This document shows positions 1 to 8,830 of a stretch of 33,389 nucleotides of DNA, piece after piece; the stretch's first letter is position 1, and each line of letters opens with the position of its first letter. Position numbers and translations under genes: made by a program. The stretch is from Methylococcaceae bacterium (lineage in GTDB: Bacteria > Pseudomonadota > Gammaproteobacteria > Methylococcales > Methylomonadaceae): contig CANNNV010000010.1 in NCBI GenBank assembly GCA_947506155.1, positions 1-33,389 of the forward strand, read 5' to 3'. The notes beneath the pieces are model-generated. The model worked only from the letters and a program-made list of their open reading frames with translations. It was not told the origin of the DNA and did no database searches.

Positions 1-2811
1 ACCCGTGTTAGTCACAGTCCAAGGATTAGCACCCGTCGCAGCAGCAAGGTTAACACCAAAAGCTGCGGTACTAACAGTAGCCGTACCATCATTTGCCGTT
101 GCAGCGGTTGCAAGCCAATCACCAGATGTAGTGATTGCTGCCGTTGCGGTCGCGCTAACGATTACAACGTCACCTCCAGAAATTACAGTAAGCGTATCGG
201 TACCGGCATCGACGTTAATGGTCTCAGTACCTCCAGCACCAATAATAGCGTCATTACCTAAACCGCCGGTAATGGTACTGTTACCCGTACCACCGGTAAT
301 CGTATCATTACCCGCATCACCGGTAATAACGTCAGCACCAGCAACCGATGTAATAGAGTCATTATCTGCACCACCGGAAATAGTACTGTTACCCGCACCA
401 CCGGTAATAACGTCAGCACCGGCATCACCGGTAATAACGTCAGCACCACCACCAGACGCAATCGTATCGGCACCTGCACCACCAATAATGGTATCAGCTG
501 CTAAACCACCTGTTAGGTTGTCAGCACCGTTAGCACCATCGATTACTGATCCAAAGTCAGCGCCGGTGAAAGTATCAACAATCGTGCTACCGGTGAAATT
601 AACCGCGTGAGCAATGCCAGCAGCCGTAGCAACAGTGCTGTCCATCGATGGCGCCATTGTTAATGTGCTTAAATCAATTGCAGTTGTAGAAGGAGTTACT
701 GTTAGCGTTAAGATGTCAGTAGCAACTGGCGCAGAACCCAAAATAGCATAGGTTTTGCCACTAATGTCGGTGTCTTTGAAGGTAACGAGACCCGTCATCT
801 GGATGTTTTCTAAGCCAGTTAAGCTCAAACTATTGTAAACACTTAAATTAGCACCGGTTACTAAGGTTAAGGTATCGGTGCCAGCACCAAAATCGACCGC
901 AAACTGAGATAACAGAGTCGTTACCGCAGCGCCTAGGTTAAGGTTATCGTTACCCGCACCTAGAGCATAGGCCAACTGTTCTGCTGAACCAGCAGCAGAA
1001 AGAGACATATCGATAGTATCAATACCCGCACCCGTTGTTATGGTGTGCGTACCAGCTATTACCGCAGCAGTATAGGTAATAGTATTATTACCTTCACCCG
1101 CATTAATGGTTGAATTAGTCGTAGTATTAGCAATGCTAATAACATCATTACCCACTGTACCGGTAATCGCCGTTGCAACAGTTCCTGCCGTAGTGTAAGT
1201 CAAAGGACCTGTGATACCCGAGGCATTGAGTGAGGAAACACCCACAACAGAAGTCGCCACCAAAGAACCCGCGCCAGCTACCGTTAAGGTATCCACTATA
1301 TTAGCTTGTACTAATGCGGTTACTGTTGTGTTTGCTAAAATGTTTAGCGTGGTATTACCTGCATAGCCCAAAGACGCAAGTGTAGTCGCTGTAGCCGCTG
1401 CATTGACAGTCAAGGTAGAAAGGGCAGTAGCGGTCAAAATATCACCAGTTCCTACGCCAGCGCCAGTAGAATTGCTAATGTTTACCGTTGCCACATTTGT
1501 CGTACCGACTTTACCTGCGATGACAACATCTGTTTGGGTCCCGGTCATATTGACAATGCCTGACCTGTAGTTGTTCAAAGTCAACGCAAAAGCACTAGAA
1601 CTAGCATCAGTAATAGTGTTGGTTGATAAAGTGACAGTTGACATGTCAAATGCCGTAGCAGCACTAACAGTAGTGAATAACAAAGAACCTGCTTTAATAG
1701 CCGTATTAAATAAAGCAGTACTTACTGCATCGCCTGCTAATGTCACAACACCTACACCAGCACTGTTAAAAGTACTTTTAGTAGCAGCACCAACAGTATA
1801 AGCTAATGTGGCAGTCAAATCTTTAGTCGCAGTAACCGCTACAACACCATCAGTTGCAGCTGTACCCGTGTTATCAATTGTTAAAGCAACATCGTTATTT
1901 GCTATTAAAACTGCATTTGTACCCAATTTAGTACTAGAAACATTTGAAGTTGTAATATCAGCAGCGGTAGCCGTACCTAAATTAACCACACCAGACATTA
2001 AGCCGACGATAGTCGGATTAATAACACCTGCGTCCAGTGTAATATTGTTGTTGCCAGCCGCAGTTACGGTTAACAGACCATCTGTCGATGCATTTGTTAA
2101 TTTAGCTGTGATTGTTGTTGCACCTTTAACATTAGACGCATCAAATGCAGCACCAATCAAACCAGAGTAAGTGTAGTTAATGTTTTCGACGTTAATAATA
2201 GTTGCCGCTACAGGCGCATCAATAGCCGTTGCTGTGATATTTAAGATATCGTTGTCTGTTGTGCTTACATCTATAATGGTGTCTGCCGCTTGCAATGTTC
2301 CTGTTGCAGACGTCCATGTTTCAGAGACCATTGTACCGGTAAAGGTATCAGTACCTGCAGTCAATGCGAATCCTGTCGTTGTAATTACACCCACTGGCAC
2401 TGCATAATTGGGTGTACCGGTTGCTGTTGTTGAACCGGTAGGTAATGTAGCTACGCCCAATGTTGCCGCGAATGCAGCATAAGTTGTGTTTGGCGTTGTT
2501 GCAATATCATTCGACGTAGCGTTAGCACCAATGTCAAATTTGAAAGAAGCTGCGCCGAGAATTTGAATTTGTGCACCGTTAGACAAAGTCAATTGTGCAG
2601 CATTCGCTAAAAAAGTACTAGAAGCAATAGTTAAACCATCGGCTAATTGAATTTTGTTAAGACCTTCCGTATCAGTGATTGTGATAACAGCAAACGCTGG
2701 AATAAGGTTGGTTATAATGTATGTATCATTTCCTTGCCCACCACGATAATCGACACCTGGTGCGGTCGGAATGATAAAGTCATCTGAACTTGTACCTGCA
2801 AATGTAGCCAT
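1..2811 (-). CDS. RTX-repeat S-layer-like secreted protein (partial, C-terminus off the left edge)
   Basis: An open frame runs from an ATG at 2811 to base 1 without a stop, giving 937 visible residues. AAAGGA lies 9 nt before the ATG. The protein is rich in Thr, Ala, Gly, Asn and Val, has no obvious Cys, and has no hydrophobic signal peptide. Residues about 23-34 hold an RTX-like GGQGNDTYII. The middle is a long series of short beta-strand units built around T/A/N. Residues about 750-873 hold many RTX nonapeptides of the GGxGxDxIx type (GGAGADTIA, GDAGNDTIT, GGLGNDAII), which bind Ca2+ in known families. Absence of a Sec signal plus RTX repeats is typical of type I secretion substrates such as the Caulobacter S-layer protein RsaA. 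It is the third of three same-strand genes for similar proteins. The C-terminal secretion signal lies outside the window. A large RTX adhesin is the alternative. The class is fairly sure; an S-layer role is inferred. Confidence 0.8.
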   Translation of the reverse strand, partial: MATFAGTSSDDFIIPTAPGVDYRGGQGNDTYIITNLIPAFAVITITDTEGLNKIQLADGLTIASSTFLANAAQLTLSNGAQIQILGAASFKFDIGANATSNDIATTPNTTYAAFAATLGVATLPTGSTTATGTPNYAVPVGVITTTGFALTAGTDTFTGTMVSETWTSATGTLQAADTIIDVSTTDNDILNITATAIDAPVAATIINVENINYTYSGLIGAAFDASNVKGATTITAKLTNASTDGLLTVTAAGNNNITLDAGVINPTIVGLMSGVVNLGTATAADITTSNVSSTKLGTNAVLIANNDVALTIDNTGTAATDGVVAVTATKDLTATLAYTVGAATKSTFNSAGVGVVTLAGDAVSTALFNTAIKAGSLLFTTVSAATAFDMSTVTLSTNTITDASSSAFALTLNNYRSGIVNMTGTQTDVVIAGKVGTTNVATVNISNSTGAGVGTGDILTATALSTLTVNAAATATTLASLGYAGNTTLNILANTTVTALVQANIVDTLTVAGAGSLVATSVVGVSSLNASGITGPLTYTTAGTVATAITGTVGNDVISIANTTTNSTINAGEGNNTITYTAAVIAGTHTITTGAGIDTIDMSLSAAGSAEQLAYALGAGNDNLNLGAAVTTLLSQFAVDFGAGTDTLTLVTGANLSVYNSLSLTGLENIQMTGLVTFKDTDISGKTYAILGSAPVATDILTLTVTPSTTAIDLSTLTMAPSMDSTVATAAGIAHAVNFTGSTIVDTFTGADFGSVIDGANGADNLTGGLAADTIIGGAGADTIASGGGADVITGDAGADVITGGAGNSTISGGADNDSITSVAGADVITGDAGNDTITGGTGNSTITGGLGNDAIIGAGGTETINVDAGTDTLTVISGGDVVIVSATATAAITTSGDWLATAATANDGTATVSTAAFGVNLAAATGANPWTVTNTG
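190..560 (-). repeat. RTX nonapeptide repeat block (coding)
   Basis: This is a tandem array of 27-nt-type units inside the partial RTX gene, seen on the plus strand as recurring 'accggtaat' and 'gtcagcacc' words. It encodes about a dozen GGxGxDxIx-like nonapeptides. Several are degenerate, with the calcium-ligand Asp replaced (for example GGAGNSTIS and GGTGNSTIT). The repeats are protein-level and in frame, so this is not a CRISPR array. Confidence 0.8.
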
Positions 2812-2888
2812 GATTTTGAATCCTTTGAAGAAAAAATGAAAGTACTACAATTCGATATTTCTCACCGTAGCACTAATTTGTAAGCTAA

Positions 2889-4589
2889 TTAAGCCGTAGT
2901 TTCTAAAACAATTGTTGCCAAAGCGCTATCTAAAACGCCAACGAGGGTTACACCACCTAACACGGCTGCAAAAGGATCTACGTAGATACTCGTGTTAATG
3001 TTAAATGGGTTTTCAGCAATTACAACACCTGGTAACGCCATAAATTGCGCTTCAGTGTAAACAGTACCGGTACCAACATCGTTGAATATCAATTTGTCAT
3101 GCGCTACATCAAATCCAGTAATACTAACTTCACCCGAAGTAACTGCTTTAGTTGGACGTCCGCCAATCATTTGGAAATCAAACACAAAGGCTTCTGCTAC
3201 AGGGTTAGCTGTTACAGGTGCATATAGCAATGGAACTATTGTGTAGCCACCTGGAACCGAGGTATCGTTAACAACAACAGTAGCTGTCGCTGCATGACCG
3301 TCTAAAGTAACGGCCAATGTTTCCGCACCTTCAGTAGTCAGATCGTTAGCTAAAGCAACACTAATGAGTGCAACACCAGCGGTCACTGTAGTGGTACCGG
3401 TTAACAAGCCACCGGTAATATCGGCTGCAGTAATACCTAAACCTGATAAGGTGTAAGGCAACACAGTACCATCGGCTACATTAGTAGTTGTTATCCCAAA
3501 GCTTGCCGTTGCACCTTCATTTACAGAAGTGGCAGTCGTCGTTATTGCATAGGTAGGAGCCGCCGATGACGTATCGGTAACAACAACATTAGCTGTCGCT
3601 GCTGCATGACCGTCTAAAGTAACGGCCAATGTTTCCGCGCCTTCAGTAGCCAGATCGTTAGCTAAAGCAACATTAATGATTGCAACACCAGCGGTCACTG
3701 TAGCATTACCGGTTAACAAGCCACCGGTAATATCGGCTGCAGTAATACCTAAACCTGATAAGGTGTAAGGCAACACAGTACCATCAACTACATTAGTAGT
3801 TGTTACCAAAAAGCTTGCCGTTGCACCTTCATTTACAGGAGTGGCAGCAATCGTTATTGCATAGGTAGGAACTGGAACTACTGGCGTCAATGACGTATCA
3901 GTAACAACAACATTAGCTGTCGCTGCTGCATGACCGTCTAAAGTAACGACCAATGTTTCCGCGCCTTCAGTAGCCAGATCGTTAGCTAAAGCAACATTAA
4001 TCAGTGCAACACCAGCGGTCACTGTAGCATTACCGGTTAACAAGCCACCGGTAATATCGGCTGCAGTAATACCTAAACCTGATAAGGTGTAAGGCAACAC
4101 AGTACCATCAGCTACATTAGTAGTTGTTACCAAAAAGCTTGCCGTTGCACCTTCATTTACAGGAGTGGCAGCCGTCGTTATTGCATAGGTAGGAACATAC
4201 GTTACATTGGTAGGGTCAATAGTGCTAGATGTAACAGAACCCGCAGTGCTCGTTACTGTGGTGCCACCAAACGCCATTACCGCACCAGTCAATTTAGCTT
4301 CAACAGTACCGTTAGTAAAGGTCAACAAAGTACCATTTGCATCATCTTGCGTAGGTACAGTGGCGACCAAAACACCGGCCGAGTAAACTTTAAGCTGGTT
4401 ACCCGCTTGTTGATAGGTGTAAGAACTAGTAGCTCCAGCAAAGACCACCACTTCGGTGTTTTGATCCAAAACAGTACCGGTGACACCAGCAAATATCGTT
4501 ACTTTTTCGCTACCTGTCGCTCCATAAACAATGCCATTATTGCTGGCAACGTTAAAGGAATCATTAGGGTCTAAATATATCTTAGCCAT
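2889..4589 (-). CDS. Secreted protein with three Calx-beta-like repeats, likely type I substrate
   Basis: I place the start at the ATG at 4589 (566 aa), because GGAG lies 9 nt before it. An upstream in-frame ATG at 4631 has no ribosome binding site and would translate a poly-G tract. Residues 1 to about 115 form an N-terminal beta-rich domain (MAKIYLDPNDSF...). Three repeats of about 100 aa follow, each with VNEGATASF, LPYTLSGLGITAADITGG and ATEGAETL. The NEG...TEGxE pattern is that of Calx-beta-type domains. The C-terminus (about the last 90 aa) has VSITGFDVAHDKLIF, which resembles IVGFGAGDTLKF in the C-terminal domain of the upstream 1323-aa protein, so both may carry the same kind of secretion signal. 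There is no Sec signal peptide. It sits between two RTX/S-layer-like genes. A surface structural or adhesive role is inferred; the exact function is unknown. Confidence 0.75.
   Translation of the reverse strand: MAKIYLDPNDSFNVASNNGIVYGATGSEKVTIFAGVTGTVLDQNTEVVVFAGATSSYTYQQAGNQLKVYSAGVLVATVPTQDDANGTLLTFTNGTVEAKLTGAVMAFGGTTVTSTAGSVTSSTIDPTNVTYVPTYAITTAATPVNEGATASFLVTTTNVADGTVLPYTLSGLGITAADITGGLLTGNATVTAGVALINVALANDLATEGAETLVVTLDGHAAATANVVVTDTSLTPVVPVPTYAITIAATPVNEGATASFLVTTTNVVDGTVLPYTLSGLGITAADITGGLLTGNATVTAGVAIINVALANDLATEGAETLAVTLDGHAAATANVVVTDTSSAAPTYAITTTATSVNEGATASFGITTTNVADGTVLPYTLSGLGITAADITGGLLTGTTTVTAGVALISVALANDLTTEGAETLAVTLDGHAATATVVVNDTSVPGGYTIVPLLYAPVTANPVAEAFVFDFQMIGGRPTKAVTSGEVSITGFDVAHDKLIFNDVGTGTVYTEAQFMALPGVVIAENPFNINTSIYVDPFAAVLGGVTLVGVLDSALATIVLETTA
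3262..4196 (-). repeat. Three near-identical DNA repeats of about 300 bp encoding Calx-beta-like domains
   Basis: Copies begin near 3262, 3571 and 3895 on the plus strand, with spacings of 309 and 324 bp, both multiples of three. Long identical stretches such as 'accggttaacaagccaccgg' and 'aacctgataaggtgtaaggc' occur in every copy. The copies encode the same domain with only a few substitutions. The copy nearest the C-terminus (3262-3560) is the most diverged and is one residue shorter at HAATAT. Such nucleotide identity suggests recent duplication or gene conversion. Confidence 0.85.
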
Positions 4590-4602
4590 TGTTTGAAACT
4601 CC

Positions 4603-4650
4603 AAAAATAAAGAAAGCCCCCCCCCCCTCATTTAAAAAAGGGAAGGGGGC
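4603..4650 (-). terminator. Intrinsic terminator after the 1323-aa S-layer-like gene, with a poly-G 3' arm
   Basis: On the minus strand GCCCCC (4650-4645) pairs with GGGGGC (4621-4616). After a 2x2 mismatch a further CCC/GGG can pair. The hairpin is followed by the T-rich TTTCTTTATTTTT (4615-4603). It lies about 20 nt after the stop at 4671, so it should end or reduce read-through into the 566-aa gene. The 3' arm lies inside an uninterrupted run of 11 G (plus-strand C at 4617-4627). Confidence 0.75.
4617..4627. repeat. Homopolymer tract of 11 C/G
   Basis: Eleven consecutive C on the plus strand (G on the minus strand) lie 28 nt before the start of the 566-aa gene. They come directly after an in-frame ATG (4631). 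Tracts of this length are prone to slipped-strand changes. The tract also forms one arm of the terminator between the two S-layer-like genes. It is also a place where read errors are common. Confidence 0.9.
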
Positions 4651-4670
4651 ATAAGTATTTTTAACGTTAG

Positions 4671-7600
4671 TTAAGAAATAGTACCTGCACCAAAAACCGT
4701 ATTAAAACCTGCAACTGAGCTCAATAAAACATCATTAGCAACAGACAATCCAGTCAAATGGATGATTGTAGTCAGACCTGCATTCGCAAATTGTACGTCA
4801 ACAATGCCATCAGTAAAATCAGCATTGGTAATAGTTGGCGTATTACCGGCAGGGAACTTCAAAGTGTCGCCAGCGCCAAAGCCTACAATGTTGTAAGTAT
4901 AATTACCGGCAGCAATAGTGAGAGCATTGTCGGCAGTCGCGGCATTAAAAGGAGTAGCGTTAGCGCCAGTAACAGGAACAGCAACAGGGCCAGCAGGAGC
5001 TGCTGCTGTAGTTGATGGACCTTCCAGCAATGCATAACCTTTAACACCGGAAACTGGAAAGCCAGCAACGTCAACAAAATTAGCCTGAGTTAAGGTATGC
5101 CAGACGTTGTCATTAACATTACCATTAATAGTCAACAAATCAATAGTACCTTGTAAAGTAGCTACTGCGTTGTCTTTACCTACTGGATCAGCAACGGTAT
5201 AAACTGAGCCGATATCGCTGGCATTAACCGCTACATAAACGTGAGTCTGTGCGCCAGTTGCGGCAACATTATCGGCATTGAACAATTTAGCCACTGCTAT
5301 GGCGTCACCATTAATGCTATTAACCGTCGCCGTGTCCAGTATCGCAACATTGATAGACTTGTTAGTAGTATAAGTTGTCGGTGTCACCAATACTTTACCA
5401 CCCAAGCTGCCGAAAGTCAGATCTAAATGGTCAATACCGTTGCCAGTTGCCATAAAGTTAACGATAGTGTCATTGCTAAAGCTAGTATTATAAATCACTG
5501 TTTCGTTGCTAGACAACCTGGTATTTGCACCTACTGTGGTACCCAAGACAATAACGTCATTGCCGTTAGCAGGGTAAATTAAGTTGTCGCTGGTAGTAAC
5601 GCTGTCAGCACCGACGATGTCTTTGCCACCGTCATTAGCCATAGCGGTGACATAATCGCCTTTGGTATTTAAAGCAGTCATTGCTTTATTTATCTCGATC
5701 AGAACGTTGGCTTCAGTTACGTTCGTACCCTTAAGACCATAAACAGCCGCCGCCGCATTCATTTCAGTCAAAGATAAAGTAACTGAACCTTTAGGCGCAC
5801 CAGGCAATGACAATATACTAACTGGGGTAATGAAATTGACGGTTAAGTCATTCGTATCCATTACGCCATCAATCAAAGACACAACCACTAAGCTATGAGC
5901 AGGACCGTCTTGTGCTACCAATAATTTTGATAATACAGGATCGCTATTGATCGCTAGTTTGATCGCTTGATTGATTTCTAAATCAGTGGTGGTGTACGTG
6001 TTGTTGTTGGCAAGCGTAACAGGAATTTGGCTGGTAGCGCCTTGGAACGTTACTGTCAATGCCGCTTTATACAGGTTGTAACCAATGTAGTTGTCGCCCA
6101 GTGTGTTGTTGTCTGAACGCAGATCATTAATGTTGCGTGCAGGAGCAACAGCCGTTACTTGATCAGTGGTGTTGAAAACCCACTCGGCAGTAACATTATT
6201 AACCCACTGCGTATTCGAAGTGTTAGTTCCTACAGTTGGTGGATTACCAGCCAGATTGCCGCCGTTTAAGAGTGAGCCGGTCGTACCTACTGCCGTACCT
6301 ACTGCGATGTTTGTTGCACCCAAGTTAGTACCAGTAAACACAACGTTCTGTTGTGAACCGGAGTTATCGGAATAAATAGTATCGTTACCAGTACCGGTAC
6401 CGTCTGTATTGCCGCCGTAAATGAATTTGTCGCCAGCGCCTGGAGTGCGGATAGTATCAGAACCGTTACCACCGATGATCGTGATGTTCTCATTCAAATC
6501 TTGGTTGTTATACCAGTTTTGAGTACCACCAATTTCTGTGTTGTTGACATAAACAGTCAACTTGTCATTGCCGGCGCCGCCGTTAATGTTGAAACTAAAG
6601 TCCTCACGACCTGTGATAAGCTGACTACGGCTGCTGATAACAGCAGAATCCAATTGTACAACCATTGTATCGTTGGCGGCGCCGCTGGTGTATTGGAAAT
6701 CAGCTGCCGCACCTTTATTAGGTGTAGCGGCATTAGGTACAGTGCTATTAGGCGTGGAGCTGTTATCAGTCGCCGGATTGGATTGCGTATCAATCAAGTT
6801 GATATACTTTTTTATCGAACGTGCTGTGACTTCAGCGGTGAAAGCCAAGTCGCCCTTCATGGTAGATGCGTCAATCAAGCGTACATCACTGAAACCAAAT
6901 TGGTTGTGCTGAACACCGCCATTGTTGCTATTTGCGCCAGGAATAGTCGCGTCAACATTAAATCCCGCTGAAGTTACTACGCCACCAGCAGCAGCGCCAG
7001 ATAAACTGAGATTGCTGACTTGGCCATTAACGGTCAATCTGCCTGCATCTTTTGCATTAATATTACCATAAGCACCTTGCTGCGTATCGTTGGTTACACC
7101 GTTGACAATAGTGACTTCCATCAAGGCATTGTTAGTTGAATTGATAGTTTGCAGTTTACTGTTGTCACGTACTTCGATTTCAAAGCGTTGAACACCACCT
7201 GACTGCGAGGTATCACCGACTGACAAGCCACCAACAACCAAATCGCCACCAGTAGAACCACGACCTACGTCATCTAGGATAATTTTGCTAGTGACCAGAT
7301 CAGTGCTTGAGTTAGAGACAGTGTCAAGGTTGGTGTAGATGTTAGATGAATTAGGAACTGGTGTATTTGATGAGTTAAACCAACCTGTTTGGTTTTCGAT
7401 GACCGTAAACCCTTGATCACCAATGGTTTTCAAAACAATATTTTTACCTTGTACGATAGTATTGGATAGCGGATCAGTCACTGAAAATGTAGCACCCAAC
7501 GTAGCTGTTACGCTACTAGCGAGTCCAGCATTAACGATCGCTGTATTGAATGCAGCTAACATTAATTCATAGGTATCAGCGGCTGCAGCATTAGGCAATG

Positions 7601-8642
7601 CTAGTGTAACTAAAGTGCCATTAGCAATAATCTTAAATTGATCATAAGGCACATTCAATAACGGTTTAGTAGCAGTGTCCGTGGCAGCAGCAGCTTTAGT
7701 ATCAAGTACTTGAATGTTCAGTACTGAAGAAGTTGCGGTACTGTTACGCAATGAATATTGATCAAAATATACACCATAATCAACATGTCCTGGATCAGTT
7801 TCGACCATAGCGATGGTGATGTCTTTAGTAATTTGGTTAGCAGCAATGCGTACATCTTCGATTAATAAATCGGCACGACTGTTGTTGCTTTCCCACCAAG
7901 TAACATTGGACATACGTTGAGCATCAATCTGTACTTGATTGATAGACGCAGTGTTGTTGTTAGTGCTGTCGGAAGCGACGGCTTGAGCACGAATAGCAAC
8001 AGTTTCGATATTGCTAGTTTGTGCTGTGATAGCAAAATTTTGTGAATTACCAATATCAGCTTGCAGCGTATCATTGCCTGCACCACCATTAACAACATCG
8101 CCTGATTGCAGCGTATTGCTGTTGTCAATAATCGGTGCCGTAATCACGTCATCCTTAGCAGAAGCAAGGATGTTGTCTTGATGAGTAGACAGGGTGAAGG
8201 TTGTTCCAGCCGAAGTAGCATTACCGGGGACACTTGCGTAAGCTACTGCGTTAGCGGCTTGAGCATTCCAGGCAGTAGCGAAAGCGCCGAAGGTAGGATT
8301 ATCAGTAAGACCAGAAAAATCGCTAAGCACATTGTTGATAATAGAACCACGAGTAGCAGGGGTGCCTGTGTTCAGTTGCGCTACAACATAGTCCGTCGCT
8401 GTTTTGATCGCAGCATCACCAGTGATACCTAGGTTAGCAACCAATTCTTTGGCTACATTTGTTGTTAGCGCTGCACCGATGCTGGCGCTATAAACGGTAT
8501 TCAAGAAACTAGCAGCGGTAACACCTGGTAAAGTAGCTTGAGTTGTGTAGCTTGCCATATCGGCAGTTCCAACAGTAACGCCATATAGCGCACCGGCATT
8601 ACGGGCAATCATTAACTGAGTGGAAACTAGTGTAAAGGCCAT
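4671..8642 (-). CDS. S-layer-like RTX protein with an N-terminal helical domain, type I secretion substrate
   Basis: 1323 aa. AGGAG is 6 nt before the ATG at 8642. Residues about 20-135 form an alpha-helical domain (YGVTVGTADMASY ... FATAWNAQAANAVAYAS) resembling the DUF4214-like N-termini of RTX and S-layer proteins. An RTX motif GGAGNDTLQ lies at about 186-194. More lie near residues 685 (NGGAGNDKLTV) and 720-756 (IGGNGSDTI, GTGNDTIYS), so Ca2+ binding is likely. The remainder is beta-rich, Asn/Thr/Ala-rich sequence. The last 85 residues (YNIVGFGAGDTLKF ... FNTVFGAGTIS) look like a C-terminal secretion domain. No classical signal peptide is present. It is the first of three same-strand genes for related proteins. 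The long leader with a hairpin and the strong ribosome binding site fit high expression. Its identity as the main S-layer subunit is inferred, not shown. Confidence 0.8.
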   Translation of the reverse strand: MAFTLVSTQLMIARNAGALYGVTVGTADMASYTTQATLPGVTAASFLNTVYSASIGAALTTNVAKELVANLGITGDAAIKTATDYVVAQLNTGTPATRGSIINNVLSDFSGLTDNPTFGAFATAWNAQAANAVAYASVPGNATSAGTTFTLSTHQDNILASAKDDVITAPIIDNSNTLQSGDVVNGGAGNDTLQADIGNSQNFAITAQTSNIETVAIRAQAVASDSTNNNTASINQVQIDAQRMSNVTWWESNNSRADLLIEDVRIAANQITKDITIAMVETDPGHVDYGVYFDQYSLRNSTATSSVLNIQVLDTKAAAATDTATKPLLNVPYDQFKIIANGTLVTLALPNAAAADTYELMLAAFNTAIVNAGLASSVTATLGATFSVTDPLSNTIVQGKNIVLKTIGDQGFTVIENQTGWFNSSNTPVPNSSNIYTNLDTVSNSSTDLVTSKIILDDVGRGSTGGDLVVGGLSVGDTSQSGGVQRFEIEVRDNSKLQTINSTNNALMEVTIVNGVTNDTQQGAYGNINAKDAGRLTVNGQVSNLSLSGAAAGGVVTSAGFNVDATIPGANSNNGGVQHNQFGFSDVRLIDASTMKGDLAFTAEVTARSIKKYINLIDTQSNPATDNSSTPNSTVPNAATPNKGAAADFQYTSGAANDTMVVQLDSAVISSRSQLITGREDFSFNINGGAGNDKLTVYVNNTEIGGTQNWYNNQDLNENITIIGGNGSDTIRTPGAGDKFIYGGNTDGTGTGNDTIYSDNSGSQQNVVFTGTNLGATNIAVGTAVGTTGSLLNGGNLAGNPPTVGTNTSNTQWVNNVTAEWVFNTTDQVTAVAPARNINDLRSDNNTLGDNYIGYNLYKAALTVTFQGATSQIPVTLANNNTYTTTDLEINQAIKLAINSDPVLSKLLVAQDGPAHSLVVVSLIDGVMDTNDLTVNFITPVSILSLPGAPKGSVTLSLTEMNAAAAVYGLKGTNVTEANVLIEINKAMTALNTKGDYVTAMANDGGKDIVGADSVTTSDNLIYPANGNDVIVLGTTVGANTRLSSNETVIYNTSFSNDTIVNFMATGNGIDHLDLTFGSLGGKVLVTPTTYTTNKSINVAILDTATVNSINGDAIAVAKLFNADNVAATGAQTHVYVAVNASDIGSVYTVADPVGKDNAVATLQGTIDLLTINGNVNDNVWHTLTQANFVDVAGFPVSGVKGYALLEGPSTTAAAPAGPVAVPVTGANATPFNAATADNALTIAAGNYTYNIVGFGAGDTLKFPAGNTPTITNADFTDGIVDVQFANAGLTTIIHLTGLSVANDVLLSSVAGFNTVFGAGTIS

Positions 8643-8696
8643 GTTAGGCTCCTAAAAATAAAATGAAAAAAATGAAAAACTTTCTGCAAAAAGCCG

Positions 8697-8712
8697 AGAT
8701 CAGAACTGATCT
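8697..8712 (-). promoter_or_regulatory. Leader hairpin upstream of the S-layer-like gene
   Basis: AGATCAG and CTGATCT (7-bp perfect arms, 2-nt centre) lie about 55 nt before the start of the 1323-aa gene. On the minus strand CGGCTTTTT follows. It could be an operator, an mRNA-stabilising 5' hairpin as is common for S-layer messages, or a weak attenuator. The sequence alone does not decide. Confidence 0.35.
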
Positions 8713-8814
8713 GCACTCGAGCAAGAACACTTTAGTTAAATGCACTTGATCTAATACAAACTGCCCACTTTTCCAGATTGGAGCTTAGTGTACCTCAGGG
8801 CAAAACTAATCTCA

Positions 8815-8830
8815 TGTGATTTTGCGCACA
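8815..8830. promoter_or_regulatory. Possible CRP-type site (TGTGA-N6-GCACA)
   Basis: The sequence TGTGATTTTGCGCACA matches the CRP consensus TGTGA-N6-TCACA at nine of ten defined positions. It lies 173 bp upstream of the 1323-aa S-layer-like gene. A match of this kind can occur by chance, and no convincing promoter could be placed next to it. Confidence 0.25.

Noticed and set aside
190-560. Regularly spaced short repeats resembling a CRISPR array
   Set aside because: The units are adjacent, in frame with a long minus-strand gene and encode RTX nonapeptides; there are no spacers of unique sequence.
5-610. Plus-strand open frame of 201 codons opposite the partial RTX gene
   Set aside because: It is the antisense of the RTX repeat block; its Pro/Ser/Val repeats simply mirror the minus-strand nonapeptides, and no ribosome binding site is present.
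4590-4631. N-terminal extension of the Calx-beta protein starting at ATG 4631 (MRGGGLSLF)
   Set aside because: No ribosome binding site precedes it, it translates the terminator hairpin and poly-G tract, and a good GGAG precedes the ATG at 4589.
6501-6971. Plus-strand open frame of 156 codons
   Set aside because: It is a shadow of the 1323-aa minus-strand gene, without a family motif or ribosome binding site.
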